Shown here piece by piece: positions 1 through 7,489 of a stretch of 64,000 nucleotides of DNA. The DNA is from Rhodopirellula sp. GTDB taxonomy: Bacteria; Planctomycetota; Planctomycetia; Pirellulales; Pirellulaceae. Location: the NCBI GenBank assembly GCA_002701385.1, contig NZVD01000082.1, positions 1 to 64,000 of the forward strand. The letters are read 5' to 3'. The position numbers were made by a program, and so were the translations under genes. How positions within the stretch are numbered: the first letter of the stretch is position 1; each line of letters begins with the position of its first letter. The notes below the pieces were generated by a model. That model ran no database searches. It saw only the letters and a program-made list of their open reading frames with translations, and was not told where the DNA came from.

Positions 1-1
1 T

Positions 2-1198
2 GTGGATACTGGCGGGATCGGTATCAATGATGTCGATGATCTGAGCGATGAAATCGAGGATCAGATTCAGCTGGCGATGGATGCTGCAGATGTCATTCTC
101 TTCGTTGTGGATACTCGAGAAGGTTTACTACCGCTAGACCAGGAAGTGGCTCAGCGACTGCGTTATATCGATAAGCCGATTGTTTGTGTGGCAAACAAGA
201 CCGATGAATCGGGCATGGATCCCGATGCTGATGAGTTCTATCGTTTGGGCCGGGGTAAGCTGATTCGCGTTAGTGCCATGCAGAATCGAAACAAAGAGCT
301 GTTACTCGATATGATCGCTGAACGAGTCCCTCATTTGTCCGAAGAGGAACTCATGGATGAGGATATCGAACCTGGTGAAATGAAGATTGCGTTGGTGGGC
401 CGACGTAATGTTGGTAAGAGCACGTTCATCAACACGTTGACTGAAGCGGAACGAATGATCGTCAGTGAAGTGGCCGGGACTACTAGAGACAGCGTCGATG
501 TTCGTTTCGAGCTTGATGGTAAATCCTTCGTTGCTATCGACACTCCGGGTTTAAGAAAACGTAAGAGTGTCCGAACAGATATCGAGTTCTATAGTACACA
601 TCGTGCTCAACGAAGTATCCGCCGAGCTGATATCGTCTTGATGTTCTTTGATGCCTCACAACGTGTTAGCCAAGTAGATAAGCAGCTAGTGAAGTACATT
701 GAGGACAACTACAAACCCTGTGTCTTTGTTGTCAATAAATGGGATTTGATGGTCGAGCATATGCCGACCGAGCGCTGGGCCAACTATCTTCGTGACACAT
801 TCCAAACCATGTGGCACGTACCGATAGCATTTATTACCGGTCAAACCGGTAAAAATATGAAGGCCTTACTGAACCATGCTCAAATGCTGTATAAGCAGAC
901 TCAAATGCGAGTCGGGACCGGGGAATTGAATCGTTTGGTCAGAGATGCCATGCGACGCCACGCTCCGCCAGTCTTTAAGAATCGTAGACCCAAAGTGTAT
1001 TACTGTAGTCAGGTCAGCACGCAGCCTCCAACGATCGTGATGAAGGTCAATAACCCCAAGGCTTTTGCTCCGGACTATCGTAGATATCTACTTGGAGTCT
1101 TACGTGATCAACTCGATTTCGGAGAAGTCCCGATTAAACTGTATCTGCAAAAACGTGAAAGTTCAGATGGACGAGATGAGATTGGTCCTGTTGGTTAA
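2..1198 (+). CDS. der: Ribosome-assembly GTPase Der (EngA), 5' end cut off by the window
   Basis: Tandem-domain GTPase that acts in maturation of the 50S ribosomal subunit (known of the family). The window starts inside the first G domain: the visible protein opens at its G3 motif (DTGG) and has G4 NKTD at visible residues 65-68. The second G domain is complete, with G1 GRRNVGKST at about 133-141, G3 DTPGLRKR, and G4 NKWD at 245-248. It is followed by the C-terminal KH-like domain, which contains the basic PPVFKNRRPKVYY stretch. About 398 residues are visible, so only the first P-loop region of a usual 440-490 residue protein is missing. The GTG at position 2 is an internal valine, not a start. 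It ends in TAA 65 bases before the next gene, on the same strand. Confidence 0.95.
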   Translation: MDTGGIGINDVDDLSDEIEDQIQLAMDAADVILFVVDTREGLLPLDQEVAQRLRYIDKPIVCVANKTDESGMDPDADEFYRLGRGKLIRVSAMQNRNKELLLDMIAERVPHLSEEELMDEDIEPGEMKIALVGRRNVGKSTFINTLTEAERMIVSEVAGTTRDSVDVRFELDGKSFVAIDTPGLRKRKSVRTDIEFYSTHRAQRSIRRADIVLMFFDASQRVSQVDKQLVKYIEDNYKPCVFVVNKWDLMVEHMPTERWANYLRDTFQTMWHVPIAFITGQTGKNMKALLNHAQMLYKQTQMRVGTGELNRLVRDAMRRHAPPVFKNRRPKVYYCSQVSTQPPTIVMKVNNPKAFAPDYRRYLLGVLRDQLDFGEVPIKLYLQKRESSDGRDEIGPVG

Positions 1199-1263
1199 AC
1201 AGACTACTGCCTGTTGAAAATCACGCCGGACTGTCATCTCACAGACTCTCAGGGGGAATCCCT

Positions 1264-2214
1264 ATGAATGGCGATGATGATTCACCGATGCCGATTGCAA
1301 ATCGTAATCGGTTGACTGCGGTCATTCAATTACTTCGCCCTCATCAATGGGTGAAAAACCTGTTAGTGTTTCTCGCACCAATCTTAGGTCAACAAATCAC
1401 CGCGGAGGGGATTGCTTTGACGGGGCTATGGGCTTTTTTAAGTCTCAGCTTTGTCGCGTCTGCAGTCTATGTGCTGAACGATTTGATGGATGTTCAGGCA
1501 GACCGATTACACCTTACGAAATGTCGGCGTCCTTTGGCCAGTGGCGAAGTTTCCCTGAAACTGGCTCCTGTGATTTTTATCACGATGCTTGTGATGGGAT
1601 TTGCCTTGGCTTACTGGTTTGTGGGCTCCGTCGAGTATTGCTATGCCCTGGGTAGCTACTTTGCGGTTACCTCGCTGTATACGTTTTGGATGAAACGAAT
1701 CGTGATGGTGGATGCACTGGTGCTGGGAGGTTTGTTCACACTCAGAATTGTAATGGGCTCGGTTGCTACCGGCGTAGCTTCCACGGTGTGGTTGCTGGCC
1801 TTTTCCATGTTCATTTTCACCAGTATTGCTTTTGGAAAACGGTTTAGTGAACTGTTCAAGTTTCAGGATGTGCCGGCCGATGATCCACGCCTGGCAAGCC
1901 TACGACGGCGAGGCTATGAACCAACCGACCTCCTGTTAGTTGAAATTATTGGCATCGTGACCGGTATGATTGCCGTACTCGTAATGGCACTTTATATGAA
2001 TGAAGCCAAGGCCGAGTTATACATTTATCCGCAGGCATTATGGGGTGTGGTGCTGGCCGTTCTGTATTGGGTATGCAATTTCTGGATGATGGCCCATCGA
2101 GGCAAAGTTTCTGAAGACGCGGTGAAATACATCGTGCTTGATCGATCTAGCTGGGTTAGTGCTGCTCTGGTTATCACTAGTATGGTAATCGCGATCTGGC
2201 CATTTTCGTCGTGA
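1264..2214 (+). CDS. UbiA-family polyprenyl-phosphate phosphoribosyltransferase (DPPR synthase-like)
   Basis: Predicted to transfer phosphoribose from PRPP to a polyprenyl phosphate, the first committed step to polyprenyl-phospho-arabinose in mycobacteria (Rv3806c family). The 316-residue protein is strongly hydrophobic, with about nine membrane segments. It opens with the family-typical RPHQWVKNLLVF and carries the Mg/PRPP motif NDxxDxxxD at N72, D73, D76 and D80, followed by TKCRRPLASG. These features fit the DPPR synthase branch better than the ubiquinone or heme prenyltransferases. Its TGA is 13 bases before the likely start of a DprE1-like gene, so the two are almost certainly cotranscribed. 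Membrane location is inferred. The lipid carrier length and the identity of the sugar cannot be told from sequence. Confidence 0.85.
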   Translation: MNGDDDSPMPIANRNRLTAVIQLLRPHQWVKNLLVFLAPILGQQITAEGIALTGLWAFLSLSFVASAVYVLNDLMDVQADRLHLTKCRRPLASGEVSLKLAPVIFITMLVMGFALAYWFVGSVEYCYALGSYFAVTSLYTFWMKRIVMVDALVLGGLFTLRIVMGSVATGVASTVWLLAFSMFIFTSIAFGKRFSELFKFQDVPADDPRLASLRRRGYEPTDLLLVEIIGIVTGMIAVLVMALYMNEAKAELYIYPQALWGVVLAVLYWVCNFWMMAHRGKVSEDAVKYIVLDRSSWVSAALVITSMVIAIWPFSS

Positions 2215-2227
2215 GGTGATTTCTGAT

Positions 2228-3640
2228 ATGAATGACTCTTCCGCTGCTTCTCCTGATGATCCGCCCGAAATCTCTAGTGCAAACGCGGTCAATTCGACCC
2301 TGTCCGGATGGGGAAATTATCCCAAGGTTAACTGCACTGTACACTTCCAACGTCAGGTCGATGCTCTCCGGAACCTACTGGTGGAAGGCGATGTGATGAG
2401 TTCGATTCCCAGAGGGTTGGGACGCAGTTATGGCGATTCCTCTGTCAATCAGGACGGAGTGCTTGTTCAGACACCTCGCAATCGCCTGCTGGCTCTTGAT
2501 GAAAAAACCGGTTGCCTGACGTGTGAAGCTGGAGTGAGTCTGGAAGAAGTAATTCAATGTGTCTTACCCAAAGGCTGGTTCTTACCGACGACACCAGGAA
2601 CCAAATTCGTGACGATAGGCGGCGCGATTGCAGCCGATGTACACGGGAAAAATCACCATCGCGACGGAACGTGGGGACAGCATGTGAAACGCCTAAGCCT
2701 GATGGTCGCCGATGGTACGATTATGGAATGTTCGGCTCATCAGAACAGCGATGTCTTTTGGGCAACGGTCGGAGGCATGGGGCTGACGGGGATTGTTTTA
2801 GAAGCTACGATCCAGTTAATGCGAGTTCCGTCGGCATACGTCGAGGTTACTCAGCGTCGAGCATCAAATATGTTTGAAGCCTTCGATCTGTTCTTGGAAA
2901 CGGATGAACAATACAAGTACAGCGTCGCCTGGATTGATTGCTTGAGCAGCAGGAACAAACTGGGACGGTCTGTTCTGCTGTCAGGGAATGATGCCGAAGT
3001 AACGTCATTGAAACCCAAGCAGGCAAAGTCTCCGTGGAAGCTTCCAGCTAAAAGAGCCAAAAGTGTGCCGTTTGAGTTTCCAGGGTTGGCCATGAATCAG
3101 TTGGCCATCCGTGCCTTTAATGGACTGTATTACCGTAAGCATGGCAATCGCCAGATGCTGATGGATTTTGATTCCTATTTTTACCCTCTCGATTCCATAA
3201 ATCACTGGAATCGAATTTATGGGAAACGTGGCTTTGTTCAGTATCAAGCATTATTTCCCAGAGATTGTTCGCGGGAAGCAATGGTCAAGCTGCTGCAAAT
3301 AATTTCAAAATCAGGCCAGGCCTCCTTTTTAGCTGTCCTGAAAAGTAGCGGCCCGGCTAATCCAGGCATGCTGTCCTACTTGTTCGACGGACATACTTTG
3401 GCATTGGACTTTCCATTTCGCGGCGAAAAGACTATTCGCCTTTGTCATCAACTCGATCAGATTATGCTGGAGTTTGGCGGCCGAGTGTACCTCGCCAAGG
3501 ATGCGTTAATTGGTGCCGATACGTTTGCAGCGATGTATCCCCGTCTTGATGAATTTAAACAATTAAAACACCGTCTTGACCCGTTGACGAAATTTCGTTC
3601 CTGTCAGTCTGATCGAGTTGGAATAACGGAGCCACGGTAA
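2228..3640 (+). CDS. DprE1-like FAD-dependent polyprenylphosphoryl-ribose 2-oxidase
   Basis: Predicted flavoprotein oxidising polyprenyl-phospho-ribose at C2, the epimerisation step to the arabinose donor. An N-terminal FAD-binding domain carries PRGLGRSYGDSS and the DprE1 signature PGT-x-FVTIGGAIAADVHGKNHH; the catalytic-type His is residue 139. A C-terminal oxidase domain follows, with GGRVYLAKD (Lys 424) and AMYPRLDEF. Length is 470 residues, close to the 461 of M. tuberculosis DprE1. I chose ATG 2228 because GAGGTG lies 9 bases upstream; a GTG at 2216 is possible but would overlap that site. The residue aligning with Cys387 of M. tuberculosis, the benzothiazinone attachment site, reads Ala392 (TLALDFP). 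The other half of the epimerase (DprE2) is not obvious nearby. It could oxidise a different lipid-linked pentose. Confidence 0.85.
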   Translation: MNDSSAASPDDPPEISSANAVNSTLSGWGNYPKVNCTVHFQRQVDALRNLLVEGDVMSSIPRGLGRSYGDSSVNQDGVLVQTPRNRLLALDEKTGCLTCEAGVSLEEVIQCVLPKGWFLPTTPGTKFVTIGGAIAADVHGKNHHRDGTWGQHVKRLSLMVADGTIMECSAHQNSDVFWATVGGMGLTGIVLEATIQLMRVPSAYVEVTQRRASNMFEAFDLFLETDEQYKYSVAWIDCLSSRNKLGRSVLLSGNDAEVTSLKPKQAKSPWKLPAKRAKSVPFEFPGLAMNQLAIRAFNGLYYRKHGNRQMLMDFDSYFYPLDSINHWNRIYGKRGFVQYQALFPRDCSREAMVKLLQIISKSGQASFLAVLKSSGPANPGMLSYLFDGHTLALDFPFRGEKTIRLCHQLDQIMLEFGGRVYLAKDALIGADTFAAMYPRLDEFKQLKHRLDPLTKFRSCQSDRVGITEPR

Positions 3641-3666
3641 TCTGATCCACGGTAGTAGAAACAAGC

Positions 3667-5625
3667 ATGGCTAAACAACAAACCCATACCGAGCGGCAAC
3701 ATCAGCGAGCTCAAAAGAAGAAGCGTACCCAACGGGACCACCCCAAAGATTCGTCGGTCAAGTTAACGGACATTCCATTACTCAATCTGCGTATTGGAAT
3801 TTCAGTCGTGCTGACCCTAATGTCGATCGCTTTGGCGTTGAAATGCTTTGAATTCCCAGTCCCTGGATCGGGGAAGGAAACGACGATCAATATTGCGTCG
3901 GTAGGAATTGACGATGCTAATATTTTCATGACCTACGCCCAGAATATAGCAGAAGGGCATGGAGCCGTTTACTATCCCGGAGGTCCGCGTGTCGAAGGAT
4001 TTTCGTCTCCGCTTTATCTGTTACTCTGTACCGCGGGGATGTACTTTACCGATGGTATTGAATTTTACCTGCTCCTGTTAAACGCAGTACTGCTATTAGC
4101 CGTCATTGTTACGCTTCAAGTATTCATTCACGGGCTAGGGAAAGAATCGATTGACGGGAAGGAAACTTCAGTCTCCCGACGCGAAATGCTAATCGTAAAC
4201 TGGGCTGCCAGTGCCTTGTTGTGGGCTTGGATTGTTGTCAGTCCGCCATTCATTATTTGGGTATCTGCAACCATGATGGACGTCGGACTTTGGACATTCG
4301 TCTTTGTCTCCGGAAGTGTCGCTGCAGTCAAACTGGCATTGGAACCTGAAGTGCCAAGCCGGCGATTGGGGCTGTGGATAGTTTTACTGCAGTTAACCAG
4401 ACCGGAATCATTCTACTTATGTCTTGTGTGGATTTCAGTCATTGTGGTCGCCAGGGTGAAGCAGGGACATGGGTTTACCAAAGCGGTGGCCGGTTCCAAA
4501 CGCTTGATTAGCACGTACTTGATAGCAGTAGCCGTGATTGTTACCGGAAGGTACCTATATTTTGGATATCCACTTCCTAATACATACTACGCCAAAGTTT
4601 CTCCGGACTTGCTTTACAACCTAAAGCTTGGATTCGGGTATGCCTGGGGATTTATACAGGCTCAACCTTGGGTAGCTGTTGCCCTGTTATTGAATGTTGT
4701 GATACTGATCAAAACACTTGATAAAACCTGGGAGGCATGCACGACAGGAGAGTCAGATGCGAATTCATCGAATCATCCTTCCCAGCAACAGCAGGCATTT
4801 AGTTTAATAGCACTCATTTCCTTGCTAGCCGTACTGACACCGGTACTGACAGGCGGAGATCACTTCAATTACTCGCGATTTTTCCAGCCTTATTGGCCGC
4901 TACTCGTTCTGGCTGGGATCTATTTTTTCCGACAGTACTTCTTGATCGAATCACTGCCTACGATGCGAAAACCCGTGCGGGTGGGGATGACAACGATAGC
5001 TCTGGCAGGGACGATGCTATTGGCACAGCAACCTCCTTGGAATGTGCTTATCAATTCTCCCGGAGCTCGGCCAACGCTAGCCAATGAATTTCAACTGGCC
5101 CTCGGGGGGAGACAGCTAGGGGACATGCTTAATCGTTGGCAGGATGAAATGCGAGTTGGCTCGGACGAGACGTCTCCTTATGCAAGTCTGGGAACACTAA
5201 CTACCGGCGGAATTGGATTTACCTATGATGGGCCTGTGTTGGATATGTTGGGGCTAAACAATCTGGAAATGGCACACAGTGCAGGGGATCGGAAGGGGAA
5301 TAAGAACCATGCGGCTTTTGATAAAGACGTGTTTTTTACTTTGTCGCCAACCCTGTTTGCTCCGCGACGACAGCCGAAAGCATTGACGAACAAAGCCAAC
5401 GTCTTCCCATTTCGAAGCGATGGAGTCGATAGCTTTTGGCAAAGCACCTTAGACGGATTACAGGACGACCAGCGATTTAACGAGCAGTACTTAGCAATCG
5501 AAATTGTCGAATTGACTGATTCGGGTGAGCAACTGGGCCGGTGTACCGTATGGGTCAGGCAATCCTATCTGAAGGAACTTAACGGTCATACGACCGATCA
5601 TTTTTCATATACCGTACTGAATTAA
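3667..5625 (+). CDS. GT-C fold membrane glycosyltransferase, AftB-like
   Basis: A 652-residue integral membrane protein with about ten predicted membrane segments after a short, very basic N-terminus (residues 1-35). The first periplasmic loop contains GIDDANIF (Asp82-Asp83), followed by YAQNIAEGHGAVY and GPRVEGFSSPLYL. This is the pattern of polyprenyl-phosphate-sugar dependent transferases of the AftB type (GT-C superfamily). Later it has GGDHFNYSRFFQPYWPLL and a C-terminal soluble part with VLDMLGLNNLEMAH. It begins 26 bases after the DprE1-like gene. From this context I infer that it uses the polyprenyl-phospho-pentose made by the two upstream enzymes and adds it to an exported glycan or protein. 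The acceptor is unknown. It converges on an SDR gene with a 36-base gap. Confidence 0.75.
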   Translation: MAKQQTHTERQHQRAQKKKRTQRDHPKDSSVKLTDIPLLNLRIGISVVLTLMSIALALKCFEFPVPGSGKETTINIASVGIDDANIFMTYAQNIAEGHGAVYYPGGPRVEGFSSPLYLLLCTAGMYFTDGIEFYLLLLNAVLLLAVIVTLQVFIHGLGKESIDGKETSVSRREMLIVNWAASALLWAWIVVSPPFIIWVSATMMDVGLWTFVFVSGSVAAVKLALEPEVPSRRLGLWIVLLQLTRPESFYLCLVWISVIVVARVKQGHGFTKAVAGSKRLISTYLIAVAVIVTGRYLYFGYPLPNTYYAKVSPDLLYNLKLGFGYAWGFIQAQPWVAVALLLNVVILIKTLDKTWEACTTGESDANSSNHPSQQQQAFSLIALISLLAVLTPVLTGGDHFNYSRFFQPYWPLLVLAGIYFFRQYFLIESLPTMRKPVRVGMTTIALAGTMLLAQQPPWNVLINSPGARPTLANEFQLALGGRQLGDMLNRWQDEMRVGSDETSPYASLGTLTTGGIGFTYDGPVLDMLGLNNLEMAHSAGDRKGNKNHAAFDKDVFFTLSPTLFAPRRQPKALTNKANVFPFRSDGVDSFWQSTLDGLQDDQRFNEQYLAIEIVELTDSGEQLGRCTVWVRQSYLKELNGHTTDHFSYTVLN

Positions 5626-5634
5626 ATGAGCTAA

Positions 5635-5648
5635 CCGTCGCCCGACGG
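5635..5648. terminator. Weak hairpin between convergent genes
   Basis: A five-base-pair inverted repeat (CCGTC / GACGG with a four-base loop) fills the 36-base gap between two converging genes. It has no T-run on either side, so it is at best a poor terminator. Confidence 0.25.
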
Positions 5649-5661
5649 ATTACCCAAATGA

Positions 5662-6453
5662 CTAGACTTGTTTTTGCGGAGGAACGCCTAGGCTCTTTCC
5701 TCCATCAATGGCAATGTCGGTACCGGTGACAAATTTGGCAGCATCTCCTGCGAGATACAAAACAGCCGCTGCGACTTCATCCACGTCGATCATACGGCCT
5801 TCCGCTTTCGCCATCGGGCTGGCTGCCAGCGTAGCCTGATAAGCAGTATCGTAATCACCGGTTGATTCAAGATCACGATTCATCATCCGAGTGTTCTCCA
5901 CCGGCCCTGGGCAAACCGTGTTGACTCGTATACGATCCTTGGAATGACAGAGCGCGAGGCTTTTAGTAAATGCCACCAATGCACCTTTACTCGTGCTGTA
6001 AACCGGATCGTGTGCCCGGGGAAGTATCCCTGCATTGCTAGCCAGATTGATGATAGAACCACCGGACGGTTGCATATATGGGATCGCGTGCTTGCAACAG
6101 AGAAAGGCTCCCTTCAGATTGATTCCCATCACATGATCCCACTCACATTCAGAGACATCCGGGATTTGTTTGATTAAGCCCACGCCGGCGTTGTTAACCA
6201 AAATATCCAGATTGCCTGAGGGGGAAACAGCTTGTTCCACAAGTCCCACTACATCGGACTCATCGGTGACATCACAGGGACGTTGGAAAATACCGAGTTC
6301 AGCGAATAACTCATCATTTTCATCATTCGGTTCAATATCGCCACAGTAGACATCGGCTCCAGCCTTCGCCATAGCAATAGCAACAGCTCGGCCAATTCCA
6401 TACGAGGCCCCTGTTACGATGGCAACCTTTCCGTCAAGCATCTTATCTGTCAT
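5662..6453 (-). CDS. Classical SDR family oxidoreductase
   Basis: A 263-residue NAD(P)-dependent short-chain dehydrogenase with a single Rossmann fold. The N-terminal cofactor motif is TGASYGIG; then come LVNNAGVG, a catalytic Ser in INLAS, and Tyr/Lys in YSTSK 13 residues further on. The C-terminus has FVTGTDIAIDGG. The length is ordinary and the catalytic set complete. An acidic residue at the end of strand 2 (GDIEPND) hints at NAD rather than NADP, which is inference. The substrate cannot be assigned; sugar or 3-oxoacyl alcohols are typical. It sits 120 bases downstream of a second SDR in the same direction, so the two may act in one catabolic route. I do not think it is DprE2, which has a different fingerprint. 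Confidence 0.85.
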   Translation of the reverse strand: MTDKMLDGKVAIVTGASYGIGRAVAIAMAKAGADVYCGDIEPNDENDELFAELGIFQRPCDVTDESDVVGLVEQAVSPSGNLDILVNNAGVGLIKQIPDVSECEWDHVMGINLKGAFLCCKHAIPYMQPSGGSIINLASNAGILPRAHDPVYSTSKGALVAFTKSLALCHSKDRIRVNTVCPGPVENTRMMNRDLESTGDYDTAYQATLAASPMAKAEGRMIDVDEVAAAVLYLAGDAAKFVTGTDIAIDGGKSLGVPPQKQV

Positions 6454-6573
6454 GGTTTTGGTTCTTTCTGTTTCAGCGGTGTTTTTTATTGATCCATTAA
6501 TCTCGAATGCCGAGAGCTAGTTTTCTCGCTCACGAGTTGTCTTCGGAATAGCGTTCTTTCACGAGTGAAAGCT

Positions 6574-7377
6574 CTATTGTCCTCCTCCTTCGGGAATTGG
6601 CCAATTCCATCCACAGGTATACCCACCATCCACATAAATCGTCTGGCCAGTGAGGAAAGCTGAGGCTTTCGAGGCTAGAAATAAAGCCGTTCCCACCATG
6701 TCTTCCGGTGTCCCCAGTCGTTTCTGAGGTGTATTAGTTAATCCCCACTCCTGCATTTGTTCCAGTGACCAGAGCTTCTGTGTGAGGTCAGTAAGGATAA
6801 ATCCGGGAGCCAGTCCGTTGACGCGTACGCCGTGTTCGCCCCATTCCAAAGCGTGACCTTTGGTCATGTGTCCCATCGCCGACTTGCTCATTGCATAAGG
6901 CAGCACGTTCTTTAAGGGACGCAGAGTATTCAGAGACTCGATGTTTATGATGGCCCCCCCTTTTTGATCGATCATGACCTTTCCAACCGAACAAGACATT
7001 TGAAAGGCGCCTTTGAGATTAATGTTCATTACGAAGTCGTAATCGTCTTCGGTAATCTCCAGGCTGGGTTTGCGACGATTGACGCCCGCGACGTTGACAA
7101 GGGTATCGATGCGTCCGTACTTTTCCATGACGGTGTCCACTAGCGACTTAATCGCATCGGCATCCGCGACGTCACAAATTACGGGTAACACTTCATAGGT
7201 TGCTCCTGCTTCGGATAGAGAGGCCGCGGTTGCTTGCAGAGTTTCGGCATCTCTGCCTGTGATGATCGTGTGAGCTCCGCGAACAGCAAATCCTTCTGCG
7301 ATTGCCTTTCCGATTCCGCGACTGCCGCCTGAAATAATGACAATCTGATCCGCCACGCTAAAAAGTGGGTCAGTCAT
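6574..7377 (-). CDS. SDR family oxidoreductase, gluconate 5-dehydrogenase / KduD-like
   Basis: A 267-residue classical short-chain dehydrogenase. The cofactor loop is SGGSRGIGKAIAEGF, with TGRDAE after strand 2 (the Arg suggests NADP). The usual NNAG is changed to NVAG. The catalytic Ser (INIES) and Tyr/Lys (YAMSK) have the normal 13-residue spacing. The C-terminal half, with GFILTDLT, TPQKRLGTPEDM and FLTGQTIYVDGGYT, resembles gluconate 5-dehydrogenase and 2-deoxygluconate 3-dehydrogenase, so a role in sugar acid breakdown is likely but unproven. It lies upstream of the other SDR in the minus direction. A perfect terminator hairpin separates it from the peptidyl-prolyl isomerase gene, so the two SDRs probably have their own promoter. 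Confidence 0.85.
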   Translation of the reverse strand: MTDPLFSVADQIVIISGGSRGIGKAIAEGFAVRGAHTIITGRDAETLQATAASLSEAGATYEVLPVICDVADADAIKSLVDTVMEKYGRIDTLVNVAGVNRRKPSLEITEDDYDFVMNINLKGAFQMSCSVGKVMIDQKGGAIINIESLNTLRPLKNVLPYAMSKSAMGHMTKGHALEWGEHGVRVNGLAPGFILTDLTQKLWSLEQMQEWGLTNTPQKRLGTPEDMVGTALFLASKASAFLTGQTIYVDGGYTCGWNWPIPEGGGQ

Positions 7378-7427
7378 GTGGGTACCCCGTATTGATTACT
7401 CGAATTCAAAAACAACGATGACAAAAA

Positions 7428-7461
7428 GATGCCCGAGCAAGACGAATCTGGCTCGGGCATC
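7428..7461 (-). terminator. Rho-independent terminator after the parvulin-type gene
   Basis: A perfect 11-bp inverted repeat (GATGCCCGAGC at 7428-7438, complement at 7451-7461, 12-base loop). On the minus strand it is followed by TTTTT. It stands 28 bases past the stop of the minus-strand gene ending at 7490. Confidence 0.85.
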
Positions 7462-7489
7462 AGATGATCGCTTCTGATTCTAAGATAGC

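Noticed and set aside
5662-6453. SDR as the missing DprE2
   Set aside because: The sequence has the classical glucose-dehydrogenase-like SDR motifs and C-terminus and lies on the opposite strand, convergent with the cassette.
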